DNA of 48,574 nucleotides from Polaromonas sp. UBA4122 (GCA_002381615.1 DFWY01000082.1:7750-56323); one strand, 5' to 3'; shown: positions 25,535-38,373, counted from the stretch's first letter. Numbers and translations are program-made. Notes: generated by a model not told the origin, from the letters alone.

Positions 25535-26808
25535 TGCAGCCCTGTATTCCCATAGAGTCGGCTTGTCCGAAAGCACGGCGTTCCATTCAGGCTCAGGTTG
25601 TCTGGGGCTCCCGTGTCGTAACTGTAGGTGGCGATGCTCCGGTCCGTGTTCAGTCCATGACCAACACGGACACGGTGGATGCCATTGGTACCGCCATTCA
25701 AGTCAAGGAGTTGGCTCTGGCTGGCTCAGAAATGGTTCGCATCACCGTCAATACGCCCGAGGCGGCCGAGGCTGTACCGCACATACGGGAGCAACTGGAC
25801 CGCATGGGCATCGATGTGCCGCTGATTGGTGACTTTCACTACAACGGCCACCGCCTGCTGACTGATTATCCAGCCTGTGCCGAAGCGCTGTCCAAATACC
25901 GGATCAACCCTGGTAATGTGGGCAAGGGCGACAAGCGCGACAGGCAGTTCGGCCAAATGATTGAAGTGGCCATGCGCTGGAACAAACCCGTGCGTATTGG
26001 GGTGAATTGGGGCAGCCTTGACCAGGAGTTGTTGGCCAGCCTGATGGACGACAACAGTGCGCGTGCCACCCCTTGGGACGCCAAACAGGTCATGTACGAG
26101 GCGCTGATTACCTCGGCGATCGATTCTGCCCGGCGTGCCGAGCACATGGGCATGCGCCGCAACCAGATCATCTTGTCCTGCAAGGTCAGCGGCGTTCAGG
26201 ACCTGATCTCGGTGTACCGTGAATTGGCTCAACGCAGCGACTACGCACTTCACCTTGGGTTGACCGAAGCCGGCATGGGAACCAGGGGCACGGTGGCATC
26301 TGCAACGGCTCTGTCCATTTTGCTGCAGGAAGGTATTGGCGACACTATTCGCGTTTCTTTGACTCCCCAGCCAGGGGAGGCGCGTACTCAGGAAGTAGTG
26401 ATTGCTTCCGAAATTATCCAGGCACTGGGCTTGCGCACCTTTGTACCCAGTGTGACGGCGTGCCCTGGGTGCGGCCGTACCACCAGCACAACTTTTCAGG
26501 AACTGACCAAGCAGATCGACGACTTTTTGCGCGCACAGATGCCGGTCTGGCGTGCGCAATACCCGGGCGTCGAAGGGCTCAAGGTCGCCGTGATGGGCTG
26601 TATCGTCAATGGCCCGGGTGAAAGCAAGCATGCCGACATAGGCATCAGTCTGCCCGGTTCTGGCGAAGCACCGGCTGCTCCGGTATTTATTGATGGCGAA
26701 AAAAGACTGACCTTGCGTGGTGAGAACATTGCGCAGGAGTTTCAGGTCATCGTTGAAAGCTACATTGAAAAACGCTTTGGCACGCAAACCGTCGCTGAAG
26801 TTGCCTAA
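25534..26808 (+). CDS. ispG: 4-hydroxy-3-methylbut-2-en-1-yl diphosphate synthase
   Basis: 424-aa iron-sulfur enzyme of the MEP isoprenoid pathway. TIM-barrel part starts [21 protein letters not shown]. The cluster-binding region has C310 and C313 in TACPGCGRT, and C356 and E363 in GCIVNGPGE. It contains the insert between barrel and cluster domains that is usual in proteobacteria. GTG start overlapping the rodZ stop by one base. hisS follows after 13 bases. Confidence 0.96.
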   Translation: MQPCIPIESACPKARRSIQAQVVWGSRVVTVGGDAPVRVQSMTNTDTVDAIGTAIQVKELALAGSEMVRITVNTPEAAEAVPHIREQLDRMGIDVPLIGDFHYNGHRLLTDYPACAEALSKYRINPGNVGKGDKRDRQFGQMIEVAMRWNKPVRIGVNWGSLDQELLASLMDDNSARATPWDAKQVMYEALITSAIDSARRAEHMGMRRNQIILSCKVSGVQDLISVYRELAQRSDYALHLGLTEAGMGTRGTVASATALSILLQEGIGDTIRVSLTPQPGEARTQEVVIASEIIQALGLRTFVPSVTACPGCGRTTSTTFQELTKQIDDFLRAQMPVWRAQYPGVEGLKVAVMGCIVNGPGESKHADIGISLPGSGEAPAAPVFIDGEKRLTLRGENIAQEFQVIVESYIEKRFGTQTVAEVA

Positions 26809-26821
26809 TACTTACTGACCC

Positions 26822-28180
26822 ATGCTTGAAAAAATGACTGTCGGCCGGGCGGCGAAATCGCCTTTGGCTAAAACGGAAAGATTGACCGCGGTCAAAGGTA
26901 TGAACGACATCCTGCCGCCGGACTCGGCACGCTGGGAATGGCTTGAAGACAAGGTGCGCTCCCTGATGGGGCGCTATGCCTACCGCAACATCCGCACGCC
27001 CATTCTTGAGCACACACAGCTGTTTGTGCGGGGTATCGGGGAGGTCACCGACATCGTCGAAAAGGAAATGTATTCTTTCGAAGACCGCTCGGACAAGCAT
27101 GGCGACCACGATGACCTGACCATGCGCCCGGAAAATACGGCAAGCGTAGTTCGCGCGGTCACGGAGCACAACCTGCTCTACGACGGTGGCAAGCGCCTTT
27201 ATTACATGGGCCCCATGTTCCGTCGTGAGCGGCCGCAGCGTGGCCGTTTCCGCCAGTTCCACCAGATTGGTGCCGAAGCCTTGGGCTTTGCCGGTCCCGA
27301 GGTTGACGCGGAGTTGATTCTGCTGGCCGCTGCGCTATGGAAGGAACTCGGCCTGAGCGACTGGCGCCTGGAAATCAACAGCCTGGGTCAACCTGAAGAG
27401 CGCGCCCAGCACCGTACACAACTTATCGCTCATTTCGAGCAGCATGCAGACGAAATGGACGAGGAGGCGCATAGACGCCTGCATAGCAACCCGCTGCGTA
27501 TTCTGGATACCAAAAATCCAGCAATGAAGGCCGTGGTTGAAAGTGCGCCCCGACTGATTGACTTTCTGGGCCCCCAGTCGCTGGCGCATTTTGACGGTCT
27601 GAAAGCCATCCTCGATGCCAACAGTGTCCCCTGGACACTTAATCATCGCCTGGTGCGCGGGCTGGATTATTACAACCTCACGGTGTTCGAGTTTGTGACC
27701 GACAGGCTGGGCGCGCAAGGCACTATTTGCGCTGGCGGCCGTTACGACTACCTGATTGAGCGGATTGGTGGCAAAGCGGCGCCGGCTGTCGGATGGGCTC
27801 TGGGGGTCGAGCGTGTATTGGAACTTGTCAAGGAACAGGGGGAGGCCATTGCACCGCCTGTGCCAGATGCCTACGCGGTGATTCCTGAAGCTTCTGCCCT
27901 GCCGGTCGCTCTGCGAACGCTGCAGGCTTTGCGTGCGGCGGGGGTGAGCGTACAGATGCACGCCGGTGTCAGCGCCGAAGGCATGGGCAGCATGAAGTCG
28001 CAGTTCAAGAGGGCCGACGGCAGCGGCGCGAGTTTTGCGCTGATTTTTGGTGCCACCGAGCTCGCCCAAGGGAGCGTCGCTGTCAAACCCTTGCGGGGAG
28101 GGAAAGCCGAGGGCGCGCAGGCCCAAACGCTTCAGTCGCTAAACGATGTGACCGCATGGGCCCACACCCTGCGCGGCTAA
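26822..28180 (+). CDS. hisS: Histidyl-tRNA synthetase
   Basis: 452-aa class II aminoacyl-tRNA synthetase. Motif 1 region ([18 protein letters not shown]), motif 2 ([23 protein letters not shown]... in part), the histidine-specific segment [15 protein letters not shown] and AGGRYD, motif 3 ([11 protein letters not shown]), and an anticodon-binding C-terminus. The first 22 residues ([21 protein letters not shown]) extend beyond E. coli HisS and may include alternative starts. The paralogue hisZ lies 7.5 kb downstream. Confidence 0.96.
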   Translation: MLEKMTVGRAAKSPLAKTERLTAVKGMNDILPPDSARWEWLEDKVRSLMGRYAYRNIRTPILEHTQLFVRGIGEVTDIVEKEMYSFEDRSDKHGDHDDLTMRPENTASVVRAVTEHNLLYDGGKRLYYMGPMFRRERPQRGRFRQFHQIGAEALGFAGPEVDAELILLAAALWKELGLSDWRLEINSLGQPEERAQHRTQLIAHFEQHADEMDEEAHRRLHSNPLRILDTKNPAMKAVVESAPRLIDFLGPQSLAHFDGLKAILDANSVPWTLNHRLVRGLDYYNLTVFEFVTDRLGAQGTICAGGRYDYLIERIGGKAAPAVGWALGVERVLELVKEQGEAIAPPVPDAYAVIPEASALPVALRTLQALRAAGVSVQMHAGVSAEGMGSMKSQFKRADGSGASFALIFGATELAQGSVAVKPLRGGKAEGAQAQTLQSLNDVTAWAHTLRG

Positions 28181-28263
28181 GCACCGTTAAAGCACCCGTC
28201 TCCGCCCTCTACAATCACCCCAATTCAATCCGCGCCCTTATCGCGCAGAACAAGCAGACTTTT

Positions 28264-28959
28264 ATGGCAAAACACCTCGATTTGGAAGAGCAGGAACAAC
28301 TTGATGAGATCAAGCACTTCTGGAAGCAGTACGGCGACCTCATTACCTGGGCGCTGATTGTCGTTTTAGGTGCCTTTGCTGCCTGGAACGGCTACCAGTA
28401 CTGGCAGCGTAACCAGGCTGCACAGGCATCGGTGATGTATGACGAGGTCGAGCGCGCTGTGCAGTCGGGCGACCCGACAAGGATTGACCGGTCGCTGGCT
28501 GACATGAAAGACCGTTTCGGCCGAACCACTTATGCCCAGCAAGCCGGCCTGCTGGCCGCCAGGGCCTATTACGACAAAGGCAATCTGGATGCTTCTCGCG
28601 CTGCCTTGAACTGGGTTGCCGAGAAAGCCTCCGATGAAGGCTATCAGGCCATCGCCAAATTGCGCCTTGCTGGGCTCCTGCTGGAAAAGAAAGCCTATGA
28701 CGAGGCTCTGCAGCAAGTCTCTGGTTCTTTTCCGAAAGATTTTGCTGCGCTGGCTGCTGACCGACGCGGCGACATTCTGGCTGCCCAGGGCAAAAAAGGC
28801 GAAGCCAAAGCGGAATACGAAAAAGCATACAAAGGCCTTGACGAGCGCACCGAGTACCGGCGCTTGGTTGAGGTCAAGCTCAATGCGCTGGGCGTCGATC
28901 CAACCGCAGGGCAAGTCAAGCCGACCACTGCCGCATTCAATGCTGAGGTGAAGCAATGA
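28264..28959 (+). CDS. YfgM-family membrane-anchored TPR protein
   Basis: 231 aa. A short cytosolic N-terminus (MAKHLDLEEQEQLDEIKHFWKQYG) is followed by one transmembrane helix (about 26-46) and a periplasmic TPR-like domain of the YfgM/TPR_21 family. E. coli YfgM works with the SecYEG/PpiD translocon and periplasmic chaperones. The ATG at 28264 matches the family start; the 108 bases upstream in the same frame do not resemble it. Overlaps bamB (ATGA). Confidence 0.9.
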   Translation: MAKHLDLEEQEQLDEIKHFWKQYGDLITWALIVVLGAFAAWNGYQYWQRNQAAQASVMYDEVERAVQSGDPTRIDRSLADMKDRFGRTTYAQQAGLLAARAYYDKGNLDASRAALNWVAEKASDEGYQAIAKLRLAGLLLEKKAYDEALQQVSGSFPKDFAALAADRRGDILAAQGKKGEAKAEYEKAYKGLDERTEYRRLVEVKLNALGVDPTAGQVKPTTAAFNAEVKQ

Positions 28960-30101
28960 TTTATAAGTCTATTAGGCCTCTAGCCCTTTCTGCACGTGCG
29001 CCAGTAGCTATCATTTTTGCAGCGATTCTGAGTGGTTGCTTTGGTGGTGCGAGCAAACTCCAACCCGCGGAATTGCAGCCGGTGACCGCCTTGGTAGCCG
29101 CCCGTCAAAGCTGGACCACCCGCATTGGGCAAGTGAACTTCCCGCTGGAAGTGAATGTATCCGGCAATAGCGTAGCCGTTGCGAGCAGCGACGGCACCGT
29201 GGCGGTGTTGGATGCTCAAACCGGCCATGACGTTTGGCGCGTTGCTCTCAACATGCCCATCGCTGCAGGCGTTGGAAGTGATGGAAAAGTCGTGGCGGTG
29301 GTGACGAAAGCAAACGAAGTTGTCGCGTTGCAGGATGGCCATGAACTTTGGCGTCAGAAGCTCAACGCCCAGGCATTTACCGCGCCTTTTGTGGCCGGTG
29401 CGCGGGTATTCGTCCTGGCAGCCGACCGGTCGGTCAATGCCTTTGACGGACAGACGGGTCGCAAGCTGTGGGCACAGCAGCGGCCCAACGAGCCTTTGGT
29501 GCTGCGCCAGTCCGGCGTGATGCTGGCTGTCGGCGATACCCTGGTGGTTGGCCTGGCCGGTCGGCTGGCGGGCCTCAATCCTTCCAACGGCAGCATTCGC
29601 TGGGAAGCGCCCATTGCCTCACCACGCGGGATCAATGATGTGGAGCGGCTTGTCGATCTGGTAGGGCGCGTCAGCAGGGACGGCGACAATGTGTGCGCGC
29701 GGGCTTTTCAGGCCAGCGTAGGCTGCGTCAACGCAGTTCGCGGCAGCCTGCTCTGGACCAAACCCGCCAACGGCGTGCAAGGTATCCATGGCGATGATCG
29801 TCTGTTGTTCGGCACGGAAGCCGACGGTACAGTCATTGCATGGCGACGCACCGACGGCGAGCGTGCCTGGTCTACAGACCGTTTGCGTTACCGGAGCCTG
29901 ACGGCTCCGCTGGTGGTCGGGCGTTCCGTGGCTATTGGCGATTTCACCGGTTTTATTCACCTGCTGTCGCGTGAAGATGGCTCCCTGCTCAACCGCTTGC
30001 CTACTGACGGCTCGGCCATCGCCGCAGCCCCTGTGCTGGCGGGCAATACGCTCATTGCGGTCACCCATAACGGCGGCATTTACGGCTTTCAGCCTGAATA
30101 A
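28956..30101 (+). CDS. bamB: Outer membrane protein assembly factor BamB
   Basis: 381-aa lipoprotein of the BAM complex with an eight-bladed beta-propeller of PQQ-like repeats (DGTVAVLDAQTGHDVWRV, NAFDGQTGRKLWAQ, LNPSNGSIRWEAP, AWRRTDGERAWSTDR). Lipobox ILSGC with acylated C28. The signal peptide core (RPLALSARAPVAIIFAAIL) is encoded by a forward copy of the 55-bp repeat. Translationally coupled to yfgM by a 4-base overlap; der follows after 26 bases. Confidence 0.95.
   Translation: MIYKSIRPLALSARAPVAIIFAAILSGCFGGASKLQPAELQPVTALVAARQSWTTRIGQVNFPLEVNVSGNSVAVASSDGTVAVLDAQTGHDVWRVALNMPIAAGVGSDGKVVAVVTKANEVVALQDGHELWRQKLNAQAFTAPFVAGARVFVLAADRSVNAFDGQTGRKLWAQQRPNEPLVLRQSGVMLAVGDTLVVGLAGRLAGLNPSNGSIRWEAPIASPRGINDVERLVDLVGRVSRDGDNVCARAFQASVGCVNAVRGSLLWTKPANGVQGIHGDDRLLFGTEADGTVIAWRRTDGERAWSTDRLRYRSLTAPLVVGRSVAIGDFTGFIHLLSREDGSLLNRLPTDGSAIAAAPVLAGNTLIAVTHNGGIYGFQPE
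28971..29023 (+). repeat. 55-bp dispersed repeat, copy 6 (in the bamB signal peptide)
   Basis: Reads GGCCTCTAGCCC in its first part and GCCAGTAGCTATCATTTTT near its end, finishing GCAGC, which fits GCTAT-N9-AGC. It shares CTCTAGCCC or TAGCCC with copies 4 and 5. It encodes codons 6-22 of BamB. Confidence 0.6.
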
Positions 30102-30127
30102 GCGCAGTCCTGCCAGAAACCTGATTT

Positions 30128-31471
30128 ATGAAACCTGTCATTGCGTTAGTCGGCCGCCCGAATGTGGGCAAGTCGACGATTTTTAACCGGCTGACCAAGA
30201 CGCGGGATGCGATCGTGGCTGACTTGGCCGGGCTGACGCGTGACCGTCATTACGGCAAAGGAAGTTTGGGAACCCACGAGTACATCGTCATCGACACCGG
30301 TGGTTTCGAGCCCGATGCCACTACCGGCATTTACAAGGAAATGGCCAAGCAGACGCGGCAGGCTGTCGCCGAAGCTGACGTGGTAGTTTTCGTGGTCGAC
30401 GCACGGGCCGGCATTAGCGCGCAAGACCATGATATTGCCAAGTATCTGCGCAAGCTGGGCAAGCCGACTGTGCTGACGGCCAACAAGGCCGAGGGCATGA
30501 CAGAGGGTGTGCAGTTTTCCGAATTTTTCGAACTTGGCTTGGGCGAAGTGCTGCCGGTTTCCGCGTCCCATGGGCAGGGCATGCGCACGCTGGTGGATCT
30601 TGCGCTTGCCCCGCTCAAGCTGCCGGACCAAGACGAAGACGCTGAACCGCAGGATCCGTCGGTCATCAGGCTTACCGTGGCGGGCCGTCCCAACGTCGGT
30701 AAATCCACGCTGATCAATACCTGGCTGGGAGAAGAGCGTCTGGTGGCGTTCGATTTGCCCGGAACCACCCGTGACGCGATCTCCATACCTTTTGAGCGTG
30801 CCGGACAAAAGTTTGAGCTGATTGATACCGCCGGGTTGCGTCGCAAGGGCAAGGTTTTCGAGGCGATTGAGAAGTTCTCTGTCGTCAAGACCTTGCAAGC
30901 CATAGAAAGTGCGAACGTTGTCCTGCTGCTGCTGGACGCCACGCAAGGCGTTACCGATCAGGATGCACACATCGCAGGCTACATTCTTGAAAGTGGTCGG
31001 GCAGTGGTGCTGGCCATCAATAAATGGGATGCGGTTGACGCTTACCAGCGTGAACTCCTGGAGCGCTCCATTGAGACCCGGCTGGGTTTCTTGAAATTTG
31101 CTTCAATTCATCGGATATCGGCGATCAAGCGCCAGGGATTGGCCCCTGTCTGGAAATCCATTGTTCAGGCCCACGCATCGGCCAACCGCAAGATGTCTAC
31201 CCCGATGCTGACACGGCTGCTGCTCGAAGCCGTGCAGTTTCAGCAACCCCAGCGTTTGGGTATCTTCCGGCCCAAGCTGCGGTATGCCCACCAGGGCGGC
31301 ATGAACCCACCGATCATCATCATTCACGGCAACTCGCTGGAACATGTCACCGAGTCGTACAAGCGTTATCTGGAAGGGCGTTTCCGCAAGGCGTTCGACC
31401 TGGTTGGCACGCCGTTGCGCATCCAGATGAAAAGCTCGGAGAACCCCTTTGCGGGCAAGGAATCAACATAG
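30128..31471 (+). CDS. der: Ribosome-assembly GTPase Der (EngA)
   Basis: 447-aa tandem GTPase needed for 50S subunit maturation. Two complete G domains, each with P-loop GRPNVGKST (residues 9-17 and 186-194), then DxxG, and NKAE in the first and NKWD in the second. A KH-like C-terminal domain ([22 protein letters not shown]) follows. Standard length. The C-terminus ends just before hfq. Confidence 0.97.
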   Translation: MKPVIALVGRPNVGKSTIFNRLTKTRDAIVADLAGLTRDRHYGKGSLGTHEYIVIDTGGFEPDATTGIYKEMAKQTRQAVAEADVVVFVVDARAGISAQDHDIAKYLRKLGKPTVLTANKAEGMTEGVQFSEFFELGLGEVLPVSASHGQGMRTLVDLALAPLKLPDQDEDAEPQDPSVIRLTVAGRPNVGKSTLINTWLGEERLVAFDLPGTTRDAISIPFERAGQKFELIDTAGLRRKGKVFEAIEKFSVVKTLQAIESANVVLLLLDATQGVTDQDAHIAGYILESGRAVVLAINKWDAVDAYQRELLERSIETRLGFLKFASIHRISAIKRQGLAPVWKSIVQAHASANRKMSTPMLTRLLLEAVQFQQPQRLGIFRPKLRYAHQGGMNPPIIIIHGNSLEHVTESYKRYLEGRFRKAFDLVGTPLRIQMKSSENPFAGKEST

Positions 31472-31539
31472 GACTACACGCCGAACAGAGTGGCTGTGGT
31501 ATGGTTGTGGTCTCTTAATTTTTGAACACGGAAAATATC

Positions 31540-31800
31540 GTGAGCAACAACAAAAGTCAGCTGCTTCAGGACCCATTTCTCAACACCCTGCGTCGCGAGC
31601 ATGTCCCTGTATCGATTTATCTCGTCAACGGGATTAAATTGCAGGGCCAGATCGAGTCCTTCGATCAATATGTGGTTTTGCTTCGCAATACGGTGACTCA
31701 AATGGTCTACAAGCATGCGATTTCCACCATCGTTCCAGGTCGTGCTGTGAGTTTTTCGACCGGCGATTCCGAAGAAAGCCCGCCAGCTGAGCTCGTATGA
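31540..31800 (+). CDS. hfq: RNA chaperone Hfq
   Basis: 86-aa Sm-like hexameric protein mediating sRNA-mRNA pairing. Sm1 motif [19 protein letters not shown] and Sm2 motif [10 protein letters not shown] are canonical, with a short acidic tail ([11 protein letters not shown]). The GTG at 31540 is chosen since GGA sits 7 bases upstream and the protein then starts (M)[14 protein letters not shown] as in relatives; an in-frame TTG at 31522 would add six residues. Followed by hflX after 7 bases, the usual hfq-hflX-hflK-hflC order. Confidence 0.97.
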   Translation: MSNNKSQLLQDPFLNTLRREHVPVSIYLVNGIKLQGQIESFDQYVVLLRNTVTQMVYKHAISTIVPGRAVSFSTGDSEESPPAELV

Positions 31801-31807
31801 TGCGCCG

Positions 31808-32968
31808 GTGAAAACACGACCTCTCGCCCTTCTTGTAGGGGTTGATCTAGGCTTCCCGAATTTTGATGCCAGTCTGCAGGAATTGGGTTTGCTCGCGCAA
31901 ACCGCAGGCCTGCAGCCCGTGGCGCGCGTGACATGCAAACGCAAGGCCCCTGATGCGGCGCTGTTCATCGGCTCGGGTAAAGCTGACGAAATCAAAATGC
32001 TAGCCCTCGACACGGGTGCGTCCGAAATCCTGTTCGACCAGTCGCTCAGCCCGGCCCAGCAACGCAATCTGGAGCGGCATCTGGGGCTACCCGTTAATGA
32101 CCGGACTTTGCTGATTCTGGAGATTTTTGCCCAGCGGGCCCACAGCCACGAGGGAAAGCTTCAGGTCGAGTTGGCCCGGCTGCAGTACATGTCAACACGG
32201 CTCGTGCGGCGCTGGTCCCATCTTGAGCGGCAGACTGGCGGCGCGGGTGTGCGCGGCGGTCCCGGCGAAAAGCAGATCGAACTCGACAAACGCATGATCA
32301 GCGAAGCCATCAAACGCACCAAGGAGCGCCTGGGCAAAGTCAAGAAGCAGCGGCAAACGCAGCGGAAACAGCGGGAACGGCGCAACTCCTTCACGATCTC
32401 ACTGGTGGGCTACACCAATGCCGGCAAATCCACACTGTTCAATGCGTTGGTCAAGGCACGCGCTTACGCGGCTGACCAGCTTTTTGCCACGCTTGACACG
32501 ACGACCAGGCAGCTTTACCTGGGCGATGCAGCGCGCCCGGCGTCCTTGTCTGACACGGTTGGCTTTATCCGGGATCTCCCGCACGGACTGATCGATGCTT
32601 TTGCCGCCACGCTGCAAGAGGCGGCTGATGCGGACCTGCTGCTGCATGTGGTGGATGGGTCTAATCCCGACTATCTGGAGCAAATTGAACAGGTGCAACG
32701 TGTTCTGTCCGAGATTGGAGCTGCTGACGTGCCGCAGATCCTCGTGTTCAACAAGTTGGATGCTATTGAAAAAGGCAGCCTGCCCCTGCATTTAAGCGAT
32801 ATATTCGAACTCAGGGATGCATTTGAGGGCTCAAGCCGGAGCGTAGAACGGGTATTTGTCAGTGCTCAGACGGGTGAGGGCCTGCCGCTGTTGCGCGAGC
32901 TTCTGGCCAGCCATGCGGCAAGCGTACCGACAGAGGAAATCCCCCAAATAGCAGAGGACGTTGCCTGA
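31808..32968 (+). CDS. hflX: Ribosome-associated GTPase HflX
   Basis: 386-aa GTPase that binds the 50S subunit and splits stalled ribosomes. HflX N-terminal domain (ALFIGSGKADEIK, LFDQSLSPAQQRNLE), a glycine-rich GVRGGPGEKQIELDKR linker, and a coiled arm rich in Lys/Arg/Gln. The G domain has GYTNAGKST (201-209), DTVGFIRDLP and NKLD. GTG start. Confidence 0.96.
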   Translation: MKTRPLALLVGVDLGFPNFDASLQELGLLAQTAGLQPVARVTCKRKAPDAALFIGSGKADEIKMLALDTGASEILFDQSLSPAQQRNLERHLGLPVNDRTLLILEIFAQRAHSHEGKLQVELARLQYMSTRLVRRWSHLERQTGGAGVRGGPGEKQIELDKRMISEAIKRTKERLGKVKKQRQTQRKQRERRNSFTISLVGYTNAGKSTLFNALVKARAYAADQLFATLDTTTRQLYLGDAARPASLSDTVGFIRDLPHGLIDAFAATLQEAADADLLLHVVDGSNPDYLEQIEQVQRVLSEIGAADVPQILVFNKLDAIEKGSLPLHLSDIFELRDAFEGSSRSVERVFVSAQTGEGLPLLRELLASHAASVPTEEIPQIAEDVA

Positions 32969-33024
32969 TCTGGCAATTTCATTAGGCACAATGTCGGTGT
33001 AATAAAAAAAGTGAGTTTCATCCC

Positions 33025-34446
33025 ATGAATCTGAACCCCGTGCTGCAGACGTTGACGACCTTGCCAAGCCGGCTCAAACAACGCGTCAACGGCATGTTCA
33101 ACCTCAATGATCCGCGTTGGGGTCGGGATGACGACAAATCGTCGTCTGACGAAGCCAAACCGGAGGTCCCTCGCGAGGACAAGCAGCCACCCAAGCCGGC
33201 CAATCGCCCGCAGGGCCAAGGCTCTCATCAGGGCCCGCCTGATCTGGACGAGCTCTGGCGCGATTTCAATCGCAAGCTGGGCGGCCTGTTTGGCGGTGGA
33301 AAAAATGGGGGCAAACGGGGCGGCTTCGGTAGCGGCGGTAACAACGGCGGCACTGGTGGTGGATTTCAGCCTGATATGAAAAGTGCTGGCATCGGCGTTG
33401 GGCTGATTGCCAGCATAGCCGTGCTGATCTGGCTGGGCACGGGCTTCTTCATCGTCCAAGAGGGACAGCAGGCGGTCATTACCCAGTTCGGCAAATACCA
33501 ATCGACGGTAGGTGCCGGTTTCAACTGGCGTTTGCCTTACCCTATACAGCGTCACGAAGTGGTGGTGGTGACCCAGATTCGCTCGGTCGACGTGGGTCGT
33601 GACAACATTGTCAAGGCAACGGGGTTGCGAGAGTCGGCCATGCTCACCGAAGACGAGAACATCGTTGAAATCAAGTTTGCCGTTCAATACCGTTTAAATG
33701 ACGCGCGTGCGTATCTGTTCGAGAGCAAGGACCCCGCCAGCGCGGTGGTTCAGGCTGCCGAGACGGCCGTGCGTGAAGTGGTCGGCAAAATGAAGATGGA
33801 CTCGGCGCTGGCCGAGGAGCGCGACCAGATCGCCCCACGCGTGCGTGTCCTGATGCAGACCATTCTGGACCGATACAAAGTCGGCGTGGAAGTCGTCGGC
33901 ATCAATCTCCAGCAAAGCGGCGTGCGCCCGCCAGAGCAGGTACAGGCGGCGTTTGATGATGTGCTCAAGGCCGGCCAGGAGCGCGAGCGTGCCAAGAACG
34001 AAGCGCAGGCCTATGCCAACGACGTCATTCCACGCGCGGTGGGTTCAGCTTCGCGGCTGAAGGAAGAGTCGGACGCCTACAAGGCGCGCATCGTCGCGCA
34101 AGCCCAAGGTGATGCTCAGCGTTTCCGCTCGGTATTGACCGAGTATCAGAAGGCACCGCAAGTGACCCGCGATCGGATGTATATCGACACCATGCAGCAG
34201 GTCTATGCGAATGTCACCAAGGTACTGGTGGAGTCACGCCAGGGATCCAATCTGCTGTATCTGCCCCTCGACAAAATCATGCAGATGACTGCGCAGGGCG
34301 GTGCTGCAGCCGGGGCCGACAGTTCGCTTCTCCCTGGTAGTGCAGACACCTCTCCCGCAGGGCCATCGTCCCAGCCCGCAAGCGGCCAGCCTCTGGATGC
34401 CCGCGCGCGCGATGCTTCCCGCACCCGCGACCGCGAAACCCGCTAA
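33025..34446 (+). CDS. hflK: FtsH protease modulator HflK
   Basis: 473-aa SPFH-domain membrane protein that forms the HflKC cage around FtsH. The cytosolic N-terminal part is unusually long (about 120 residues; charged Asp/Lys/Pro, then a Gly/Asn-rich run). A transmembrane helix at about 122-144 and the periplasmic SPFH/band-7 domain follow (IVQEGQQAVITQFGKYQ, NLQQSGVRPPEQVQAAFDDV). Ser/Pro/Ala-rich C-terminus. A second possible start at 33094 (MFNLNDPRWGRDDD) would match shorter HflK proteins; the upstream ATG is kept because related species appear to have the extension. hflC follows after 11 bases. Confidence 0.93.
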   Translation: MNLNPVLQTLTTLPSRLKQRVNGMFNLNDPRWGRDDDKSSSDEAKPEVPREDKQPPKPANRPQGQGSHQGPPDLDELWRDFNRKLGGLFGGGKNGGKRGGFGSGGNNGGTGGGFQPDMKSAGIGVGLIASIAVLIWLGTGFFIVQEGQQAVITQFGKYQSTVGAGFNWRLPYPIQRHEVVVVTQIRSVDVGRDNIVKATGLRESAMLTEDENIVEIKFAVQYRLNDARAYLFESKDPASAVVQAAETAVREVVGKMKMDSALAEERDQIAPRVRVLMQTILDRYKVGVEVVGINLQQSGVRPPEQVQAAFDDVLKAGQERERAKNEAQAYANDVIPRAVGSASRLKEESDAYKARIVAQAQGDAQRFRSVLTEYQKAPQVTRDRMYIDTMQQVYANVTKVLVESRQGSNLLYLPLDKIMQMTAQGGAAAGADSSLLPGSADTSPAGPSSQPASGQPLDARARDASRTRDRETR

Positions 34447-34457
34447 GGAAGACAAAA

Positions 34458-35360
34458 GTGAATAGAGTTGGATTTATTGTTTCTTCGTTGTTGGTGGCGC
34501 TGGCGCTGCTCAGTTCCACGCTGTTTGTGGTCGACCAGAGGCAGTTCGGCGTCGTGTATGCGCTGGGCCAGATCAAGGAAGTGATCACCGAGCCAGGCCT
34601 TCATGTCAAGCTACCACCACCGTTTCAGAACGTTTCTTACATCGACAAGCGGCTGCTGACGCTTGACAGTACCGATGCAGAGCCGGTGCTGACCGCCGAG
34701 AAGCAGCGTGTCGTCATTGACTGGTATGTGCGCTGGCGTGTCACCGAGCCGTCTGAATACATCCGTAATGTCGGCCTCGACGAGAGGGCCGGCGCCAATC
34801 AGCTCAATCGGGTTGTGCGCAACGCGTTCCAGGAAGAGATCAACAAGCGTACCGTCAAAGATCTGTTGTCCACCAAGCGGGAGGCCCTGATGGCCGACGT
34901 GAAAGCGCAAGTGCTGCAGGCGGTCCGTGGCGCGAAACCATGGGGCGTTGATGTGGTCGACGTTCGGATCACCCGCGTGGACTACGTGGCGGCGATCACG
35001 GAATCTGTCTACCGCCGCATGGAAGCAGAGCGCAAGCGGGTTGCCAACGAGTTGCGCTCCACCGGTGCCGCTGAAGGAGAGAAAATCCGCGCCGACGCCG
35101 ACCGGCAGCGCGAAGTCACCATTGCCAATGCCTACCGCGAGGCCCAGAAGATCAAAGGCGAGGGTGATGCCGAAGCAGCCCGCGTCTACGCTGAATCGTT
35201 TGGCCGGGATCCCCAGTTTGCCCAGTTCTACCGCAGTCTGGATGCCTACAAGGCCAGCTTCAACAAGAAGAGCGACGTGATGGTGCTCGATCCATCATCC
35301 GACTTCTTCAAGACCATGCGCGGATCCGGTAATGGCACGACAGCGCCTGCTAAAAAATAG
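34458..35360 (+). CDS. hflC: FtsH protease modulator HflC
   Basis: 300-aa partner of HflK. N-terminal transmembrane helix (FIVSSLLVALALLSSTLFVV, about 5-24) followed by the SPFH domain (DQRQFGVVYALGQIKEVI) and a helical region with VDVRITRVDYVAAITESVYRRM. GTG start preceded by AAGGA. A small DUF2065 gene follows after six bases. Confidence 0.95.
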   Translation: MNRVGFIVSSLLVALALLSSTLFVVDQRQFGVVYALGQIKEVITEPGLHVKLPPPFQNVSYIDKRLLTLDSTDAEPVLTAEKQRVVIDWYVRWRVTEPSEYIRNVGLDERAGANQLNRVVRNAFQEEINKRTVKDLLSTKREALMADVKAQVLQAVRGAKPWGVDVVDVRITRVDYVAAITESVYRRMEAERKRVANELRSTGAAEGEKIRADADRQREVTIANAYREAQKIKGEGDAEAARVYAESFGRDPQFAQFYRSLDAYKASFNKKSDVMVLDPSSDFFKTMRGSGNGTTAPAKK

Positions 35361-35366
35361 ATTGCC

Positions 35367-35555
35367 ATGGACGGCAATACGCTCTGGCAAGCGCTGGCCC
35401 TCATGCTGGTGATTGAAGGGCTGTTACCGCTTATCTCGCCTGCGGGGTGGCGCCGGATGTTTGAACAGATTCTCCGCTTAAGCAGCGGGCAGATCCGCTT
35501 TTTCGGACTCTGCAGCATCGCGGCTGGCGTGATCTTGCTGGCGGTGCTGGCGTGA
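35367..35555 (+). CDS. DUF2065 (YjeT-like) small membrane protein
   Basis: 62 aa with two hydrophobic segments (ALALMLVIEGLLPLISP and FGLCSIAAGVILLAVLA) separated by a basic loop (WRRMFEQILRL), the usual DUF2065 pattern. The same small gene follows hflC in many proteobacteria, so an accessory role with HflKC/FtsH is plausible but unproven. Confidence 0.85.
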   Translation: MDGNTLWQALALMLVIEGLLPLISPAGWRRMFEQILRLSSGQIRFFGLCSIAAGVILLAVLA

Positions 35556-35696
35556 ATTGCACGCCACTGAAGTGTCACTCACAAGCCACGGCTGACACCC
35601 GTATTTGCGTCTGACTCCCGCATCCTGCCGCCGGCAGCTCAAAAAGCGGCCCCAAGCCCGGTAAAATCCGGTTTTTAATAGCTCACGAAAATTACA

Positions 35697-38295
<2,599 letters not shown>

Positions 38296-38312
38296 GTTGC
38301 CTAAATTTTAGT

Positions 38313-38367
38313 AAAAAATGTGTCTAGCCCATGCTGGACTAGCGTAACAAGCTATAAAATCAGGAGC
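38313..38367 (+). repeat. 55-bp dispersed repeat, copy 4 (carries a Shine-Dalgarno)
   Basis: Begins AAAAAATGTGTCTAGCCC 18 bases after the purA stop and ends AGCTATAAAATCAGGAGC, matching GCTAT-N9-AGC. The AGGAG within its last seven bases lies at optimal distance from the ATG at 38374. Confidence 0.7.
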
Positions 38368-38373
38368 AACCTC

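Noticed and set aside
25726-26787. 353-codon minus-strand frame opposite ispG
   Set aside because: Antisense shadow of a well-conserved gene; no ribosome-binding site and no recognisable protein pattern.
32738-32790. Possible extra copy of the 55-bp repeat (GATGCTATTGAAAAAGGCAGC) in hflX
   Set aside because: The spacing to AGC is ten rather than nine bases, and the segment encodes the conserved NKLD motif of the GTPase, so the match is probably chance.
35655-35696. TTTTTAATAGCTCACG before hisZ as a reverse copy of the repeat
   Set aside because: It has GCTATTAAAAA on the minus strand but no AGC at the required distance and no AGCAG before it.
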